Counted from the stretch's first letter, positions 9,560-17,093 are shown. The stretch is 64,000 nucleotides of DNA from Gemmata massiliana (GCA_000531095.1 HG799462.1:1370874-1434873); one strand, 5' to 3'. Notes: generated by a model from the sequence alone, not told the origin. A program made the numbers and translations.

Positions 9560-10162
9560 TTAGGTGCCGGCCGCGGGCGCGTCAACGTTTGGGCCATCGG
9601 GCGGGCGTTCGTGTGGAATCGGCGGTACCGATGGGAGAGTGGCGAGCAGATCGGTAACGCCCGGGCGATCGGTCGGGTTCGCCGACGGGTGCGCGAAGAT
9701 CGCATTACGAGTGCGTGAAAGAATGAAATCCCCGCCGAGCTGGAGCACGTCCTCGCCCGCGTAGGGCTTCTTCACGCGGTACCCGCGCAGCATCCCGCGG
9801 AAGTACCCCCAGAGCACGTGCGGCTTGAAGAACGTGAGCCACCCCGTGCGCTCCAGACCAAAGGCAGCATACGCGACACGTTCCGGATCGCACACGATCG
9901 GAACCGACCAGGTGTTACGTGTGACGAACTGCGTTAGCACTTCGGGCTTCGCTTGCGATACGACGAGAACGGAGCACCCCCGAGCCGCGAACCGGGCGCG
10001 GGCCGCGTCCACCTCACCGAGGTGGGCGTTACAGGGGATTCACGCGAGGTGCCGTAAGAAGATGAGGAGTAGGAAATCCGATTCGAGAAACGAGGACAGC
10101 CGGACCGAGGTGCCGTCCGGCCGGAAGAGCGTCAAATCGGGAGCCGTGTCGCCGGGGATCAT
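9560..10162 (-). CDS. Putative selenoprotein: AhpC/TSA_2 (SelU-like) thioredoxin-fold oxidoreductase with UxxC
   Basis: 200 residues if the in-frame TGA at 10040-10042 is read as selenocysteine 41. Upstream of it the frame encodes IPGDTAPDLTLFRPDG and FLLLIFLRHLA; downstream it continues IPCNAHLGEV, then VLVVSQAK, VPIVCDPERVAYAAFGL and LGGDFIL. Together this is a complete peroxiredoxin-like AhpC-TSA_2 domain in which the TGA occupies the first Cys of the CxxC redox motif. The start ATG overlaps the stop of the preceding gene (ATGA), so translation is probably coupled. A stem-loop with a GGU apical loop follows the TGA by 21 nt. Without recoding, only a 40-residue peptide or a GTG-started fragment from 10012 would be made. 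Role: thiol/peroxide redox chemistry, by family. No selA, selB, selC or selD is in this window. Confidence 0.82.
10006..10028 (-). promoter_or_regulatory. Bacterial SECIS-like stem-loop
   Basis: Read on the minus strand, a perfect 7-bp stem (CCACCTC/GAGGTGG, 10009-10025) closes a 3-nt GGT loop; after one C-A mismatch two further pairs extend it to 10006-10028. The loop begins 21 nt after the TGA codon; in E. coli fdhF the GGU of the SECIS apical loop begins 18 nt after the UGA. It lies within the coding sequence, as bacterial SECIS elements do. Called by eye, not by a folding program. Confidence 0.75.
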
Positions 10163-10602
10163 TTCTTCACGCGCTCCAGTATCAGCACGCCGGTGCGCGA
10201 GTTCACGGCAGAATGGAACTCCTTGGGCCGCTCGCCGTCGGTGGCAAAGCAGATCGTAAGCTTATCCTTCTCCAGTTTGTAGATACCCTTCACCGTTTTG
10301 CCGGGCTCGTTCTCCAACTGGTACACGAGGTCGATGCCGCACGGTTCGGATTTGGGGTCCAATGTGAACGCGAACGCCAGGTTCTTTCCGTCGGTGCTGA
10401 TCGACATCACGTTATCTTTCACGGTCAGTTTCGCGCTCTCCGCTTGCTCCTTGTCCCACGGCTCCCCTTCTTCGATGTGCGCCACGACCTTCCACGGACC
10501 CTGAAAACCCTGTTGCGCCGCCTTGAGCGGGTCAACGGGAGGTGCCGGAGGGACCGGCGCGGCAACGAGCGCCGACAGTACGATTGCGGCCAAGACTTTC
10601 AT
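10159..10602 (-). CDS. TIGR03067-type secreted protein
   Basis: 147 residues. Residues 1-19 are a signal peptide (MKVLAAIVLSALVAAPV). The rest matches the TIGR03067 lipocalin-like domain abundant in planctomycetes: FQGPWKVVAHIEEG, ISTDGKNLAFAF, then GIYKLEKDKLTICFA and a terminal block RPKEFHSAVNSRTGVLILERVKK with typical spacing. Function unknown. Its ATG overlaps the GT2 stop (ATGA) and its own stop overlaps the selenoprotein start in the same way, so the three genes are translationally linked. The longer open frame to 10878 is a shadow of the GT2 gene. Confidence 0.88.
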   Translation of the reverse strand: MKVLAAIVLSALVAAPVPPAPPVDPLKAAQQGFQGPWKVVAHIEEGEPWDKEQAESAKLTVKDNVMSISTDGKNLAFAFTLDPKSEPCGIDLVYQLENEPGKTVKGIYKLEKDKLTICFATDGERPKEFHSAVNSRTGVLILERVKK

Positions 10603-11633
10603 GACACTCCCGTGGGGTGTGGGTACCGGGACATCGTGCGCCACCGCTTCCGAACCTGTGCTACGAGTTCTTTCCCGAAGCCCCACGCGAAGCCGAAGTG
10701 GATCGCGACGAACACCATCGGGATGCGGGCGCCCACCGCGAGCGGTTTCCCTCGACCCAGGACCGCGCCCGCGCCGAGCAACACGGCGGCGTAAAGCGCC
10801 AGGCTCGCGAGCCACAACCAGCCGAGGTACGGGACCACCAGGCCCAGCGGCCCCGCGCCGAGCGCCCAAACCGTCCACAGTGGCGGTACGAGTGCGGGGA
10901 GCGAGAGGGATTTCGGGTGCTTGAAGGCCAGCTTCGCGCGCCCCTTACCGTAGCGCCCGAGCTGGTAGAACAGGGCGCTGAAGTCGCCCCGCGGCTCGTA
11001 CACGATCTTCACTTCCGGGGTGAAGTAGCACGTCAGCCCGGCCGCGTGGACGCGCTCGTTGAACTCCACGTCCTCGCACGCATCGAACTCCTGGTCGAAC
11101 AGCCCGATGGTGTGGAACACCCGGCGCGAGTACGCGACCGCCGTGCTCTGCGGTGGGACGAACTTCGCCTCGTTGGAGTAGATGTCGGAATCGGGGTTGT
11201 GCCCGAGCCGGCTGCTCCGCGCTGCGCTTACGGCCTCTTGGAACCGCGTCGGGGACTCGACGTCCAGCGGCTGCGGGCGCCCGAGGCAGTCCGCCCCGCT
11301 CGTGGCGAACGCGGCCGACAGCTTCTGGAGGTAGTCGCGGTCCGGGACGTGGCAGTGCCCGTCCACGATCACCACGACGTCCTTCGTCGCGTGGCGGATG
11401 CCGGTGTTCCGCCCGGACGACGCGAGCTTCTCACTGTTGAAGACCAACTTCAAGTTGGGGAACTCGGACTGGAGCCGGCGCACGATGAGCACGGTGTCGT
11501 CGGTGGACACCCCGTCGGCGACGATCACCTCGAAGTCGTCCCGGGGGAAGTCTTGAGTCAGCAGCAGGCGCAGCGTGTGCTCGATCGAGCGCGACTCGTT
11601 CCGCACGGGAACGATAACGCTTACAGAAGGCAT
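10599..11633 (-). CDS. Family 2 glycosyltransferase, membrane-anchored
   Basis: 344 residues. It begins at the GT-A fold (VSVIVPVRNESRSIEHTL), with VIVADGVSTDDT, SGRNTGIRHA, the metal-binding VDGHCHVPD region and EDVEFNERVHAAG. The C-terminal third has three to four hydrophobic segments and a short basic tail, so the enzyme sits on the cytoplasmic membrane. It should add a sugar to a lipid-linked exopolysaccharide repeat. The ATG at 11633 is the first residue of the domain; the longer frame to 12248 overlaps the sugar transferase gene and is not used. It belongs to the exosortase/EPS run. Confidence 0.92.
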   Translation of the reverse strand: MPSVSVIVPVRNESRSIEHTLRLLLTQDFPRDDFEVIVADGVSTDDTVLIVRRLQSEFPNLKLVFNSEKLASSGRNTGIRHATKDVVVIVDGHCHVPDRDYLQKLSAAFATSGADCLGRPQPLDVESPTRFQEAVSAARSSRLGHNPDSDIYSNEAKFVPPQSTAVAYSRRVFHTIGLFDQEFDACEDVEFNERVHAAGLTCYFTPEVKIVYEPRGDFSALFYQLGRYGKGRAKLAFKHPKSLSLPALVPPLWTVWALGAGPLGLVVPYLGWLWLASLALYAAVLLGAGAVLGRGKPLAVGARIPMVFVAIHFGFAWGFGKELVAQVRKRWRTMSRYPHPTGVS

Positions 11634-11645
11634 GTCTCGTCTCCG

Positions 11646-11714
11646 GGCGCCCGCCCTAATATGTGGGCGGCACCTACAAGTTCGGTAGCCCGTCGCCCAC
11701 AAGGGCGGGGCGCC
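11646..11714 (-). other. Inverted repeat between sugar transferase and GT2
   Basis: Arms 11646-11657 and 11702-11714 (ggcgcccgccct against its complement with one bulge) span the 80-bp junction. It is one of four hairpins at successive gene junctions of this locus. Confidence 0.5.
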
Positions 11715-12448
11715 TATTCCGTGGGGACGCGCGGCGCGCGGTAGTACAGGTGCTTGAGTCCGACCACTTTGAGGGCGGTGGCACCGAGGATGAACAGTTC
11801 CATGCCCAGCGAGCGCGAGCGGATGTAGAAGCGGTCGTAAGCGACCTTGTTTCGCACGCTCCGGATGCACGAATCCGGCGGCAGGTGGATCTGGGCGAAC
11901 CCGGTGATCCCCGGCTTCACCGCGTGCCGGCGGTCGTACCCCGCGACCGCCTCGCGCAGTTTTTTCACGATCTCGGGGCGCTCCGGGCGCGGCCCGACCA
12001 GGCTCATTTCGCCCTTTAACACGTTGAACAGTTGGGGCAATTCGTCCAGGTGCAGTTTGCGCATCACGCGCCCCACCGGGGTGACGCGCGCGTCGCCCGG
12101 GGTGCTCCACTGCGGCCCCGTGAGGCGCTCGCAGTCGTGGTGCATTGTGCGGATCTTGTACAGCGTGAACACGCGCCCGCCGCGGCCCACGCGCGACTGC
12201 GTGTAGAGTGCGGGGCCGGGCGACGTGAGCCGGACCAGTGCGACGCACGCCAAAATAACCGGTAGCGCGGGCGCGAGCATGAGGGCGGCCGATACGAAGT
12301 CGGTTGCAGTTTTTACGCGCTCACGGGCCGAGAGCGGGGGCACGGACGGGGCGACGTTAACACTGCGCAACCGGGCGACGTGGGGAGCGGGTGTTCGCAA
12401 CGCGGACCTCTGCTTATCCCGGGCGGGCGACATCCGTTTCACGTTCAT
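11714..12448 (-). CDS. Undecaprenyl-phosphate sugar-1-phosphate transferase (WcaJ/EpsL type)
   Basis: 244 residues. A basic leader is followed by one hydrophobic helix (FVSAALMLAPALPVILACVALV) and the bacterial sugar transferase domain: TSPGPALYTQSRVGRGG, YKIRTMHHDCE, HLDELPQLFNVLKGEMSLVGPRPE and KPGITGFAQI. It should transfer the first sugar phosphate to undecaprenyl phosphate and thereby start exopolysaccharide repeat synthesis. The ATG at 12448 is preferred over an in-frame TTG at 12481. This is the short single-helix version, without the four-helix N-terminal region of full-length WcaJ. Confidence 0.94.
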   Translation of the reverse strand: MNVKRMSPARDKQRSALRTPAPHVARLRSVNVAPSVPPLSARERVKTATDFVSAALMLAPALPVILACVALVRLTSPGPALYTQSRVGRGGRVFTLYKIRTMHHDCERLTGPQWSTPGDARVTPVGRVMRKLHLDELPQLFNVLKGEMSLVGPRPERPEIVKKLREAVAGYDRRHAVKPGITGFAQIHLPPDSCIRSVRNKVAYDRFYIRSRSLGMELFILGATALKVVGLKHLYYRAPRVPTE

Positions 12449-12502
12449 CAGGTGCGATCCTCGCTTCGCTCGGGCGACCAACCGGTGACGGGGGAACTGT
12501 AC

Positions 12503-12532
12503 CGGTGGCGCGCCGAAATCGGCGCGCCACCG
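12503..12532 (-). terminator. 14-bp hairpin downstream of epsI
   Basis: Perfect palindromic arms 12503-12516 and 12519-12532 with a 2-nt loop, 7 bp beyond the EpsI stop. No strong T run follows; it may terminate, attenuate or stabilise the message. Confidence 0.6.
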
Positions 12533-12538
12533 CGGCCT

Positions 12539-13189
12539 TTAGCGGCCGAACGCCGCGGAGTATTGCGCCCACGCCGAGAGCACGAACGCCTTCGTCGTCG
12601 CGTCGTCTTCCGGGGTTTTGTCCCCCTCGTTGTCCCCGAGCGGGGTGGCGATGTAGACCTTGTAGATCGTGGGGGCGCGCAACTGGCTGGCGAACTGCCA
12701 GCGCGGGTTGTCCGGGGCGACCCACTCGCCCTCGGTCGTCCACGCCCAGCGCACCCGCACGCGGTCGCGCTTCGTCTTCGTTTCCTTCTCGAAGTCCGCG
12801 ACGTACACGGTCGCCGGGCCGCCGGGCAGGTCGATGGTTTCCTTGTGGGCCGCGCGGAGCGTCTTGTACCCGCTGCCCGGGTAGCACACGTCGGGCGTGT
12901 GCGTCGCGACCGAACCCGGGATGCCGCTGATGAAGCTGACCACCGCGCTGTGCTGGCCGTCCGGCGCCAGGTAGCGCCGGCTGGTGGCGGTGCTGCGCTC
13001 GTTCAGGGGCATGTCGGTGTCCACGTTCTCGGACTGCCAGCCCTCGAACCGGACCTCCAGCGCGTGGAGCCGGTCGGTGCGCCCCCCGTCGGACGCGATC
13101 AGGTCCCACCGCTGCGTGACCGAGCCGTTGAGCAGCGCGCCGCACACGACCAGCCCGAGAATGGAACAGAACGTGAGTGGTTTCATCAT
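12539..13189 (-). CDS. epsI: EpsI family exosortase-associated protein (DUF3485)
   Basis: 216 residues. One N-terminal hydrophobic segment (6-22) and a periplasmic domain with the DUF3485 signature THTPDVCYPGSGY at 97-109, followed by VADFEKETKTKRDRVRVRWAW. EpsI proteins accompany exosortases in exopolysaccharide loci; in proteobacteria they are often fused to the sortase, but here they are separate genes. The role is probably in polymer maturation or export, but not proven. It is flanked by hairpins on both sides. Confidence 0.92.
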   Translation of the reverse strand: MMKPLTFCSILGLVVCGALLNGSVTQRWDLIASDGGRTDRLHALEVRFEGWQSENVDTDMPLNERSTATSRRYLAPDGQHSAVVSFISGIPGSVATHTPDVCYPGSGYKTLRAAHKETIDLPGGPATVYVADFEKETKTKRDRVRVRWAWTTEGEWVAPDNPRWQFASQLRAPTIYKVYIATPLGDNEGDKTPEDDATTKAFVLSAWAQYSAAFGR

Positions 13190-13208
13190 GGGTGCTCCTC
13201 GAAAACGC

Positions 13209-13232
13209 CCCGCGCCCCTGTTGGGGCGCGGG
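13209..13232 (-). terminator. 10-bp hairpin between the Wzz-like gene and epsI
   Basis: Perfect arms 13209-13218 and 13223-13232, loop TGTT, in the 57-bp junction. A run of four T (AAAA on the plus strand at 13202-13205) follows on the minus strand, so it is a plausible intrinsic terminator or attenuator. Confidence 0.6.
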
Positions 13233-13246
13233 AGAGGGGATTCTGT

Positions 13247-15553
13247 TTAGCAGAGGGCTTCCTGTTCAGTCGCGCCGATGTAGACGATGCCGGAGTACGG
13301 GATCTCCATCGCCGCGACGCGGTCCGCGGCGCGCTTCAGCAGCGGGGTGGCGGTTTCGCGGTACTTGGCGCACATCAGCACCACCTCGCACCGCCGGGCC
13401 ACCTCGACCGATTCCGCCACGGTCAGCAGCGCGTGCCCGTGGATCACGACGCAGTCGTAGGGCTCCTTCAGCTTCGCGAGCAGGGCCTCGAGCTTCTCGC
13501 CGGTCGCGGCTTTACGGGCCTCGTCGGACCACTTTCCGGCCGGGAGCATGTGCAACCCGCTCGGTAGGAACTGCACCGCGGCCCGCGGGTCGATTTCCGC
13601 GCGGAGCAGCTCGCACACGCCGGCCCCGTTCGGGACGCCCGCGTAGGGGTGCAGGGCCGGTTCCCGGAGGTCAAAGTCCACGAGGAGCGTCTTGTAGCCC
13701 GCTTGAGCCAAGCTGCTCGCCAGCCCGAACGCGGTGAACGCCTTGCCCTCGTCCCCGATCGGGCTGGTGACGCCGATGGTGGTAGCGCCGCGGCTCAGCC
13801 AGGTCTGCGAGACGTAGGCGCGGAGCTTGTCGATGGCCTCGTTCGTGGCCGCGCGCTTGACCGGGTCGCGCCCGCCGCCCTGGGACGCGGTTGCGTCGTT
13901 GGGGGCACACGGGATCACGCCCACCACCGGCGCGGGCGAGGACGTCTTCACGTCGGCGAGCGAGCTCACGCGCTTCGACATCATCTCGAACCCGAGCACG
14001 CCCAGGGCCATTAGCACGAAACCCATGATGCTGGCGAACGCGGTACCGAGGATCTGTTTCTTGGTGTCCTTCTGGGTCGGGACCGACGCGGGCTGGAGGA
14101 TCTCGACGCGGGGCGGGGACTCGACCGCCAGCTTGAGTAGTTCCTTCTGGAGAATCAGGCGGCGGAAAACGCTGTCAACGGTTTCGAGGTCGCTGTTCTC
14201 GGGCAGGTACGGTTCCTTATCGAAGCGCGACAGGAACCCGCCGGCGCTCTTCTCGGGCGGCGCGGGCAGTTCCATCAGTTGCTTCATCGCCCGCGGGAGC
14301 GCTTCCTTCGCGTGGTCGAGTTGCTCCTGGTAACTCTGAATTCTCTGAATGATCTTTTCCAACTCGGTCGCGACTTCCCGTGCCTCTCGGACGCGCCGCT
14401 CGCGCTCGATCGTTTGGAGTTTTTCGGACCGGATCTCTTTCCACCGGGCCTCGTCCGATTCGTAAGCGTGCTTCAGTTCGAGGACCGCGGGGTTGTTTTT
14501 GTTGGTGCTCGTGTCCTCGCGGGTTTTCCAGAGCTGGTACGATTGAATCATCCGGTACTTGGCCGCCTGCACGTCCTGGTCGGTGCGGTCGATCGCGTCC
14601 TCGATCGATTTCGGCGTCGGGGCCTTTTGTATGGCCTCCAGTTTGTCCTGCAGCACCTTTTGCTGGCGCTCGTAGTCGCGGATGAGCAGCGGCAACTGAT
14701 CGACCTTCTCCCGGTTCTTCATGATGTCGTTGATGAAGAAATCGGGACCGACGCGGTTGAGGATGACCTGGGGCAGCATGCCAGCGGTGGGAACCGGGGC
14801 CGGGACCGCCCCGGGTGCGGCCGGGGCTACTGGGACTGCCGGACCAGCCGCGCCCCCCGCAGGGATCAGCCCGTTGCCCCCGTCCTTTGCGGTCGCGCCG
14901 GACTTCACCGTGGCGCGGTTCGCGAGCTTACCCTTGACGTTGGTGTACCACTCTTCGACCTGTCCCAGGAGCTTGCGCGAGTCGCGCACTTCCCGCTCCA
15001 CCACCTGCTCGATGAACGCCTTCTGCACCGCGTCCACGATCTTCTTCGCGTCGTCCGGGGCGTGGCCCTTGAACGTGATCCGGATCAACTCGGACCCGTC
15101 CTGCCCCGACACGACCAGTTCCTCGTCGAGGTACTTGAGGGGCTCCTTTTGGGCCTTGATCGTGGGGAGATCCTTGATGTCGCGGAGGGCCGCGTTCAGC
15201 ACGAACTCGGACTTGATGAGCGCGGAGGTCGTCTTCGTGTACGTGACGAAGTCCGTCTTGGCCTGCTGCTGGTTCCCCTGGCCCGCGATCGTGGCCTGCA
15301 CCGCTGATACCTTGAGTATCCCGGTGGACTCGTACTTGCTGGCGAGCAAGTCCCACGCGACGAACGCCCCGGCCCCGCCGAGCAGCGTGCCGCAGAACGC
15401 GATCATCAGCCAGTGGAGCCGCAAGTAAATGAGCACGCGCGCCGCCGGGTTGTCGTCCGGCTTCGCACCGGGGCGCGCGGCCTGGCGCGGCGCCCGGGGC
15501 GGCGCGGAGTGGACCGCGGGTGCGGCGTGCGTGGCGAACGAGGGTCCGTTCAT
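13247..15553 (-). CDS. Wzz-type chain-length determinant fused to a degenerate BY-kinase domain
   Basis: 768 residues. A Pro-rich leader, TM1 near 45-68, a long periplasmic region with coiled coils (residues about 290-450), TM2 near 510-530 and a cytosolic C-terminal BY-kinase-like domain. This architecture controls exopolysaccharide chain length and export. The kinase domain retains the Walker A' motif (LLVDFDLREP) but Walker A reads SPIGDEGKAFTA (the Ser/Thr after Lys is Ala) and the Walker B position reads CVVIHGHAL, without the Asp. There is no Tyr-rich tail. It is therefore likely a pseudokinase, or regulated by a separate protein. The insertion rich in Gly/Ala/Pro near 225-255 is low complexity. 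Confidence 0.9.
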   Translation of the reverse strand: MNGPSFATHAAPAVHSAPPRAPRQAARPGAKPDDNPAARVLIYLRLHWLMIAFCGTLLGGAGAFVAWDLLASKYESTGILKVSAVQATIAGQGNQQQAKTDFVTYTKTTSALIKSEFVLNAALRDIKDLPTIKAQKEPLKYLDEELVVSGQDGSELIRITFKGHAPDDAKKIVDAVQKAFIEQVVEREVRDSRKLLGQVEEWYTNVKGKLANRATVKSGATAKDGGNGLIPAGGAAGPAVPVAPAAPGAVPAPVPTAGMLPQVILNRVGPDFFINDIMKNREKVDQLPLLIRDYERQQKVLQDKLEAIQKAPTPKSIEDAIDRTDQDVQAAKYRMIQSYQLWKTREDTSTNKNNPAVLELKHAYESDEARWKEIRSEKLQTIERERRVREAREVATELEKIIQRIQSYQEQLDHAKEALPRAMKQLMELPAPPEKSAGGFLSRFDKEPYLPENSDLETVDSVFRRLILQKELLKLAVESPPRVEILQPASVPTQKDTKKQILGTAFASIMGFVLMALGVLGFEMMSKRVSSLADVKTSSPAPVVGVIPCAPNDATASQGGGRDPVKRAATNEAIDKLRAYVSQTWLSRGATTIGVTSPIGDEGKAFTAFGLASSLAQAGYKTLLVDFDLREPALHPYAGVPNGAGVCELLRAEIDPRAAVQFLPSGLHMLPAGKWSDEARKAATGEKLEALLAKLKEPYDCVVIHGHALLTVAESVEVARRCEVVLMCAKYRETATPLLKRAADRVAAMEIPYSGIVYIGATEQEALC

Positions 15554-15605
15554 GGCCTGAATCCGTTCAGGTAATGTGGCGGGGCCGAAGGGGTGTAACA
15601 GGGTT

Positions 15606-15631
15606 CCCGGCCCTCGTCAGTGAGGGCCGGG
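15606..15631 (-). terminator. 10-bp hairpin between exosortase and Wzz-like gene
   Basis: Perfect arms 15606-15615 and 15622-15631 in the 88-bp junction; no T tract. It is the fourth of the junction hairpins in this locus. Confidence 0.5.
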
Positions 15632-15641
15632 CCACTGGGAA

Positions 15642-16535
15642 TCAGGTCCGAGACGGGTCGACCACGAGCCGCTTGAGCACCCACAGCTCGAGCGCGAGCA
15701 GCGCGAGGCCGATGAAGATCATCATGTAGCCGTAGCCGTCGTGGAGGAACGCGCGCGTCCCCTCGTCGGTGAAGTTGGCGAAGCTCACGCCGGTCGCCGC
15801 GATGCGGAGCACGTTCGTGAGGATCGCGATGGGGATAATGCCGAGCAGCACCATCAGCTTCTCGAACCGGCTGCGCTGCATCATGAGCACGGCCCCGACC
15901 GAGAACGCGGCGAACGTGACCATCATCTTCAGCCCGCTACAGGCGTCCACGACACCGATCCGGACGTCGTCGATGAGGATCAGGTTGCCGTCGCGGATCG
16001 CCGGCAGCCCGAGCGTTTGCAGCAGGAACGTGCTGCACACCGTCGCGATCACCTTGAGCGGCGAGCCGACGTTGCGCTCGAGTTCGTAGGGCAACGGGAC
16101 CATGAACACCAGGAACGCGATCGCCGGCGCGGTGAATTTCGCCAGCGGCACCCCGCCGACCGCGAGGCTCACGGCGACGAGCGCGAGCAGCAGCGAGGCC
16201 GCGTCGAGCTGGTAGAACAGCAGCGCCCCGGCCACGGCGCGCATCGCGAGGATCGCGACCAGGAGCGCGCACCCCAGAACGGGGAGCGGTTTGAGTACGA
16301 GTGCGTCGCTCTTCCACCCGCGCCACAGGAGGAACGCGGAGAAGAACGGCACGAGCAGGCCGTGTGAGTATTGGGGGTCGTTCAGCCACTTGTCAGCGAA
16401 CACGCTGAGCATGGGCAGGTACGCCCAGCCGAGAACGGCGGCGAGCGCCGCGCCCTGCCAGATTGCGATGCGCGACTTCACGGAAGCCGACGCGGGAGCG
16501 GGTAAAGTCGGTGATGCGAAGCTAACTGACGACAT
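15642..16535 (-). CDS. Exosortase (EpsH/Xrt family)
   Basis: 297 residues, eight or so hydrophobic segments. The catalytic triad of the exosortase/archaeosortase family is visible: Cys199 in VVDACSGLK, Arg244 in LTNVLRIAATG and His265 in FLHDGYGYMM. Exosortases cleave C-terminal sorting signals (PEP-CTERM type) and attach the protein to an envelope component. The downstream EpsI, Wzz-like, sugar transferase and GT2 genes form the usual exopolysaccharide partner set. No PEP-CTERM substrate is seen in this window. ATG 16535 is chosen; the frame to 16637 adds a basic, non-homologous leader. Confidence 0.94.
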   Translation of the reverse strand: MSSVSFASPTLPAPASASVKSRIAIWQGAALAAVLGWAYLPMLSVFADKWLNDPQYSHGLLVPFFSAFLLWRGWKSDALVLKPLPVLGCALLVAILAMRAVAGALLFYQLDAASLLLALVAVSLAVGGVPLAKFTAPAIAFLVFMVPLPYELERNVGSPLKVIATVCSTFLLQTLGLPAIRDGNLILIDDVRIGVVDACSGLKMMVTFAAFSVGAVLMMQRSRFEKLMVLLGIIPIAILTNVLRIAATGVSFANFTDEGTRAFLHDGYGYMMIFIGLALLALELWVLKRLVVDPSRT

Positions 16536-16687
16536 CCGTGTCCCCGTGCGAACCGGGCGATCGCGGGTCCAATCCGTGACCCGGAATCCGAACCGAGCGG
16601 AATTGTGGCAGATGGGAGCGGGGCGAATCAACCCCAATTAAGAAGGGCACTTTCAACTTCTCGGCGTGGCATTTCGCAATGTCAAAA

Positions 16688-16763
16688 TGGGGTGGGCAGG
16701 AGTTGAACCTGCAGTTAGGGGTGTAGGTCAAACTGCCACCCGTCCCCTGGGGATTACCGCCCC
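16688..16763 (-). other. Degenerate tRNA-like element
   Basis: A 76-nt span whose 3' part is a textbook T-arm (5-bp GCAGG/CCTGC stem, TTCAACT loop) plus acceptor strand CCACCCC, and whose 5' end GGGGCGG pairs with that strand except for one C-A mismatch. The middle does not fold into a normal D-arm and 7-nt anticodon loop: instead there is a long imperfect GGGTG/CACCC hairpin. I call it a tRNA remnant or tRNA-like element rather than a functional tRNA. It lies directly upstream of the exosortase gene. Confidence 0.35.
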
Positions 16764-16915
16764 CGAATATCCCGGGCAGTTTATTTCACGGGAGCGGAAA
16801 ACCCTGCGTGTGCCTGTTTCGCCACCACCCTCCCGCAACTTACCACAAGTACGTGGTGAGACGAAGTGCCCCTTGGAATTGTGACGCGCCGGTTTGGGCA
16901 TCTGGCGGTAGGTGC

Positions 16916-17093
16916 TTTAAGCCCCGTTAGGGGCGGAAGTGAGTAGCCAGGGGTGGAGCGAGCCGAAGGCGACGTGAAACCCCTGGCGGACTTCCGTTTA
17001 TCCTGACGGACCTACATTGCACCGAGGCTCGCCAGGGGTTGCGCATGCGCTTCACCCCTGGCTACTCACTTCCGCCCCTAAACGGGGCTTAAA
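16916..17093. repeat. Long inverted repeat of a dispersed family (copy 1)
   Basis: Arms 16916-16956 and 17054-17093 are nearly perfect complements: AAGCCCCGTTAGGGGCGGAA then GTGAGTAGCCAGGGGTGG. The interior carries further copies of the CCAGGGGTT/AACCCCTGG core. The same core and arm design recurs at 60641-61060. It could fold as a long hairpin and sits beyond the pgi stop, where it might also act as a terminator. No transposase is present. Confidence 0.8.

Noticed and set aside
10040..10042. Ordinary nonsense mutation making the thioredoxin-fold gene a pseudogene
   Set aside because: It is the only defect in 200 codons, it hits exactly the redox Cys position, a SECIS-like hairpin follows at the right distance and the start is coupled to the upstream gene. 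Sec decoding explains all of these; it still needs the sel genes to be shown.
16688..16763. tmRNA or selC tRNA on the minus strand
   Set aside because: The TTCAACTCC T-loop resembles that of tmRNA, but no tmRNA 5' domain or tag-coding region lies within 400 bp on either side, and there is no UCA anticodon or long variable arm as required for selC.
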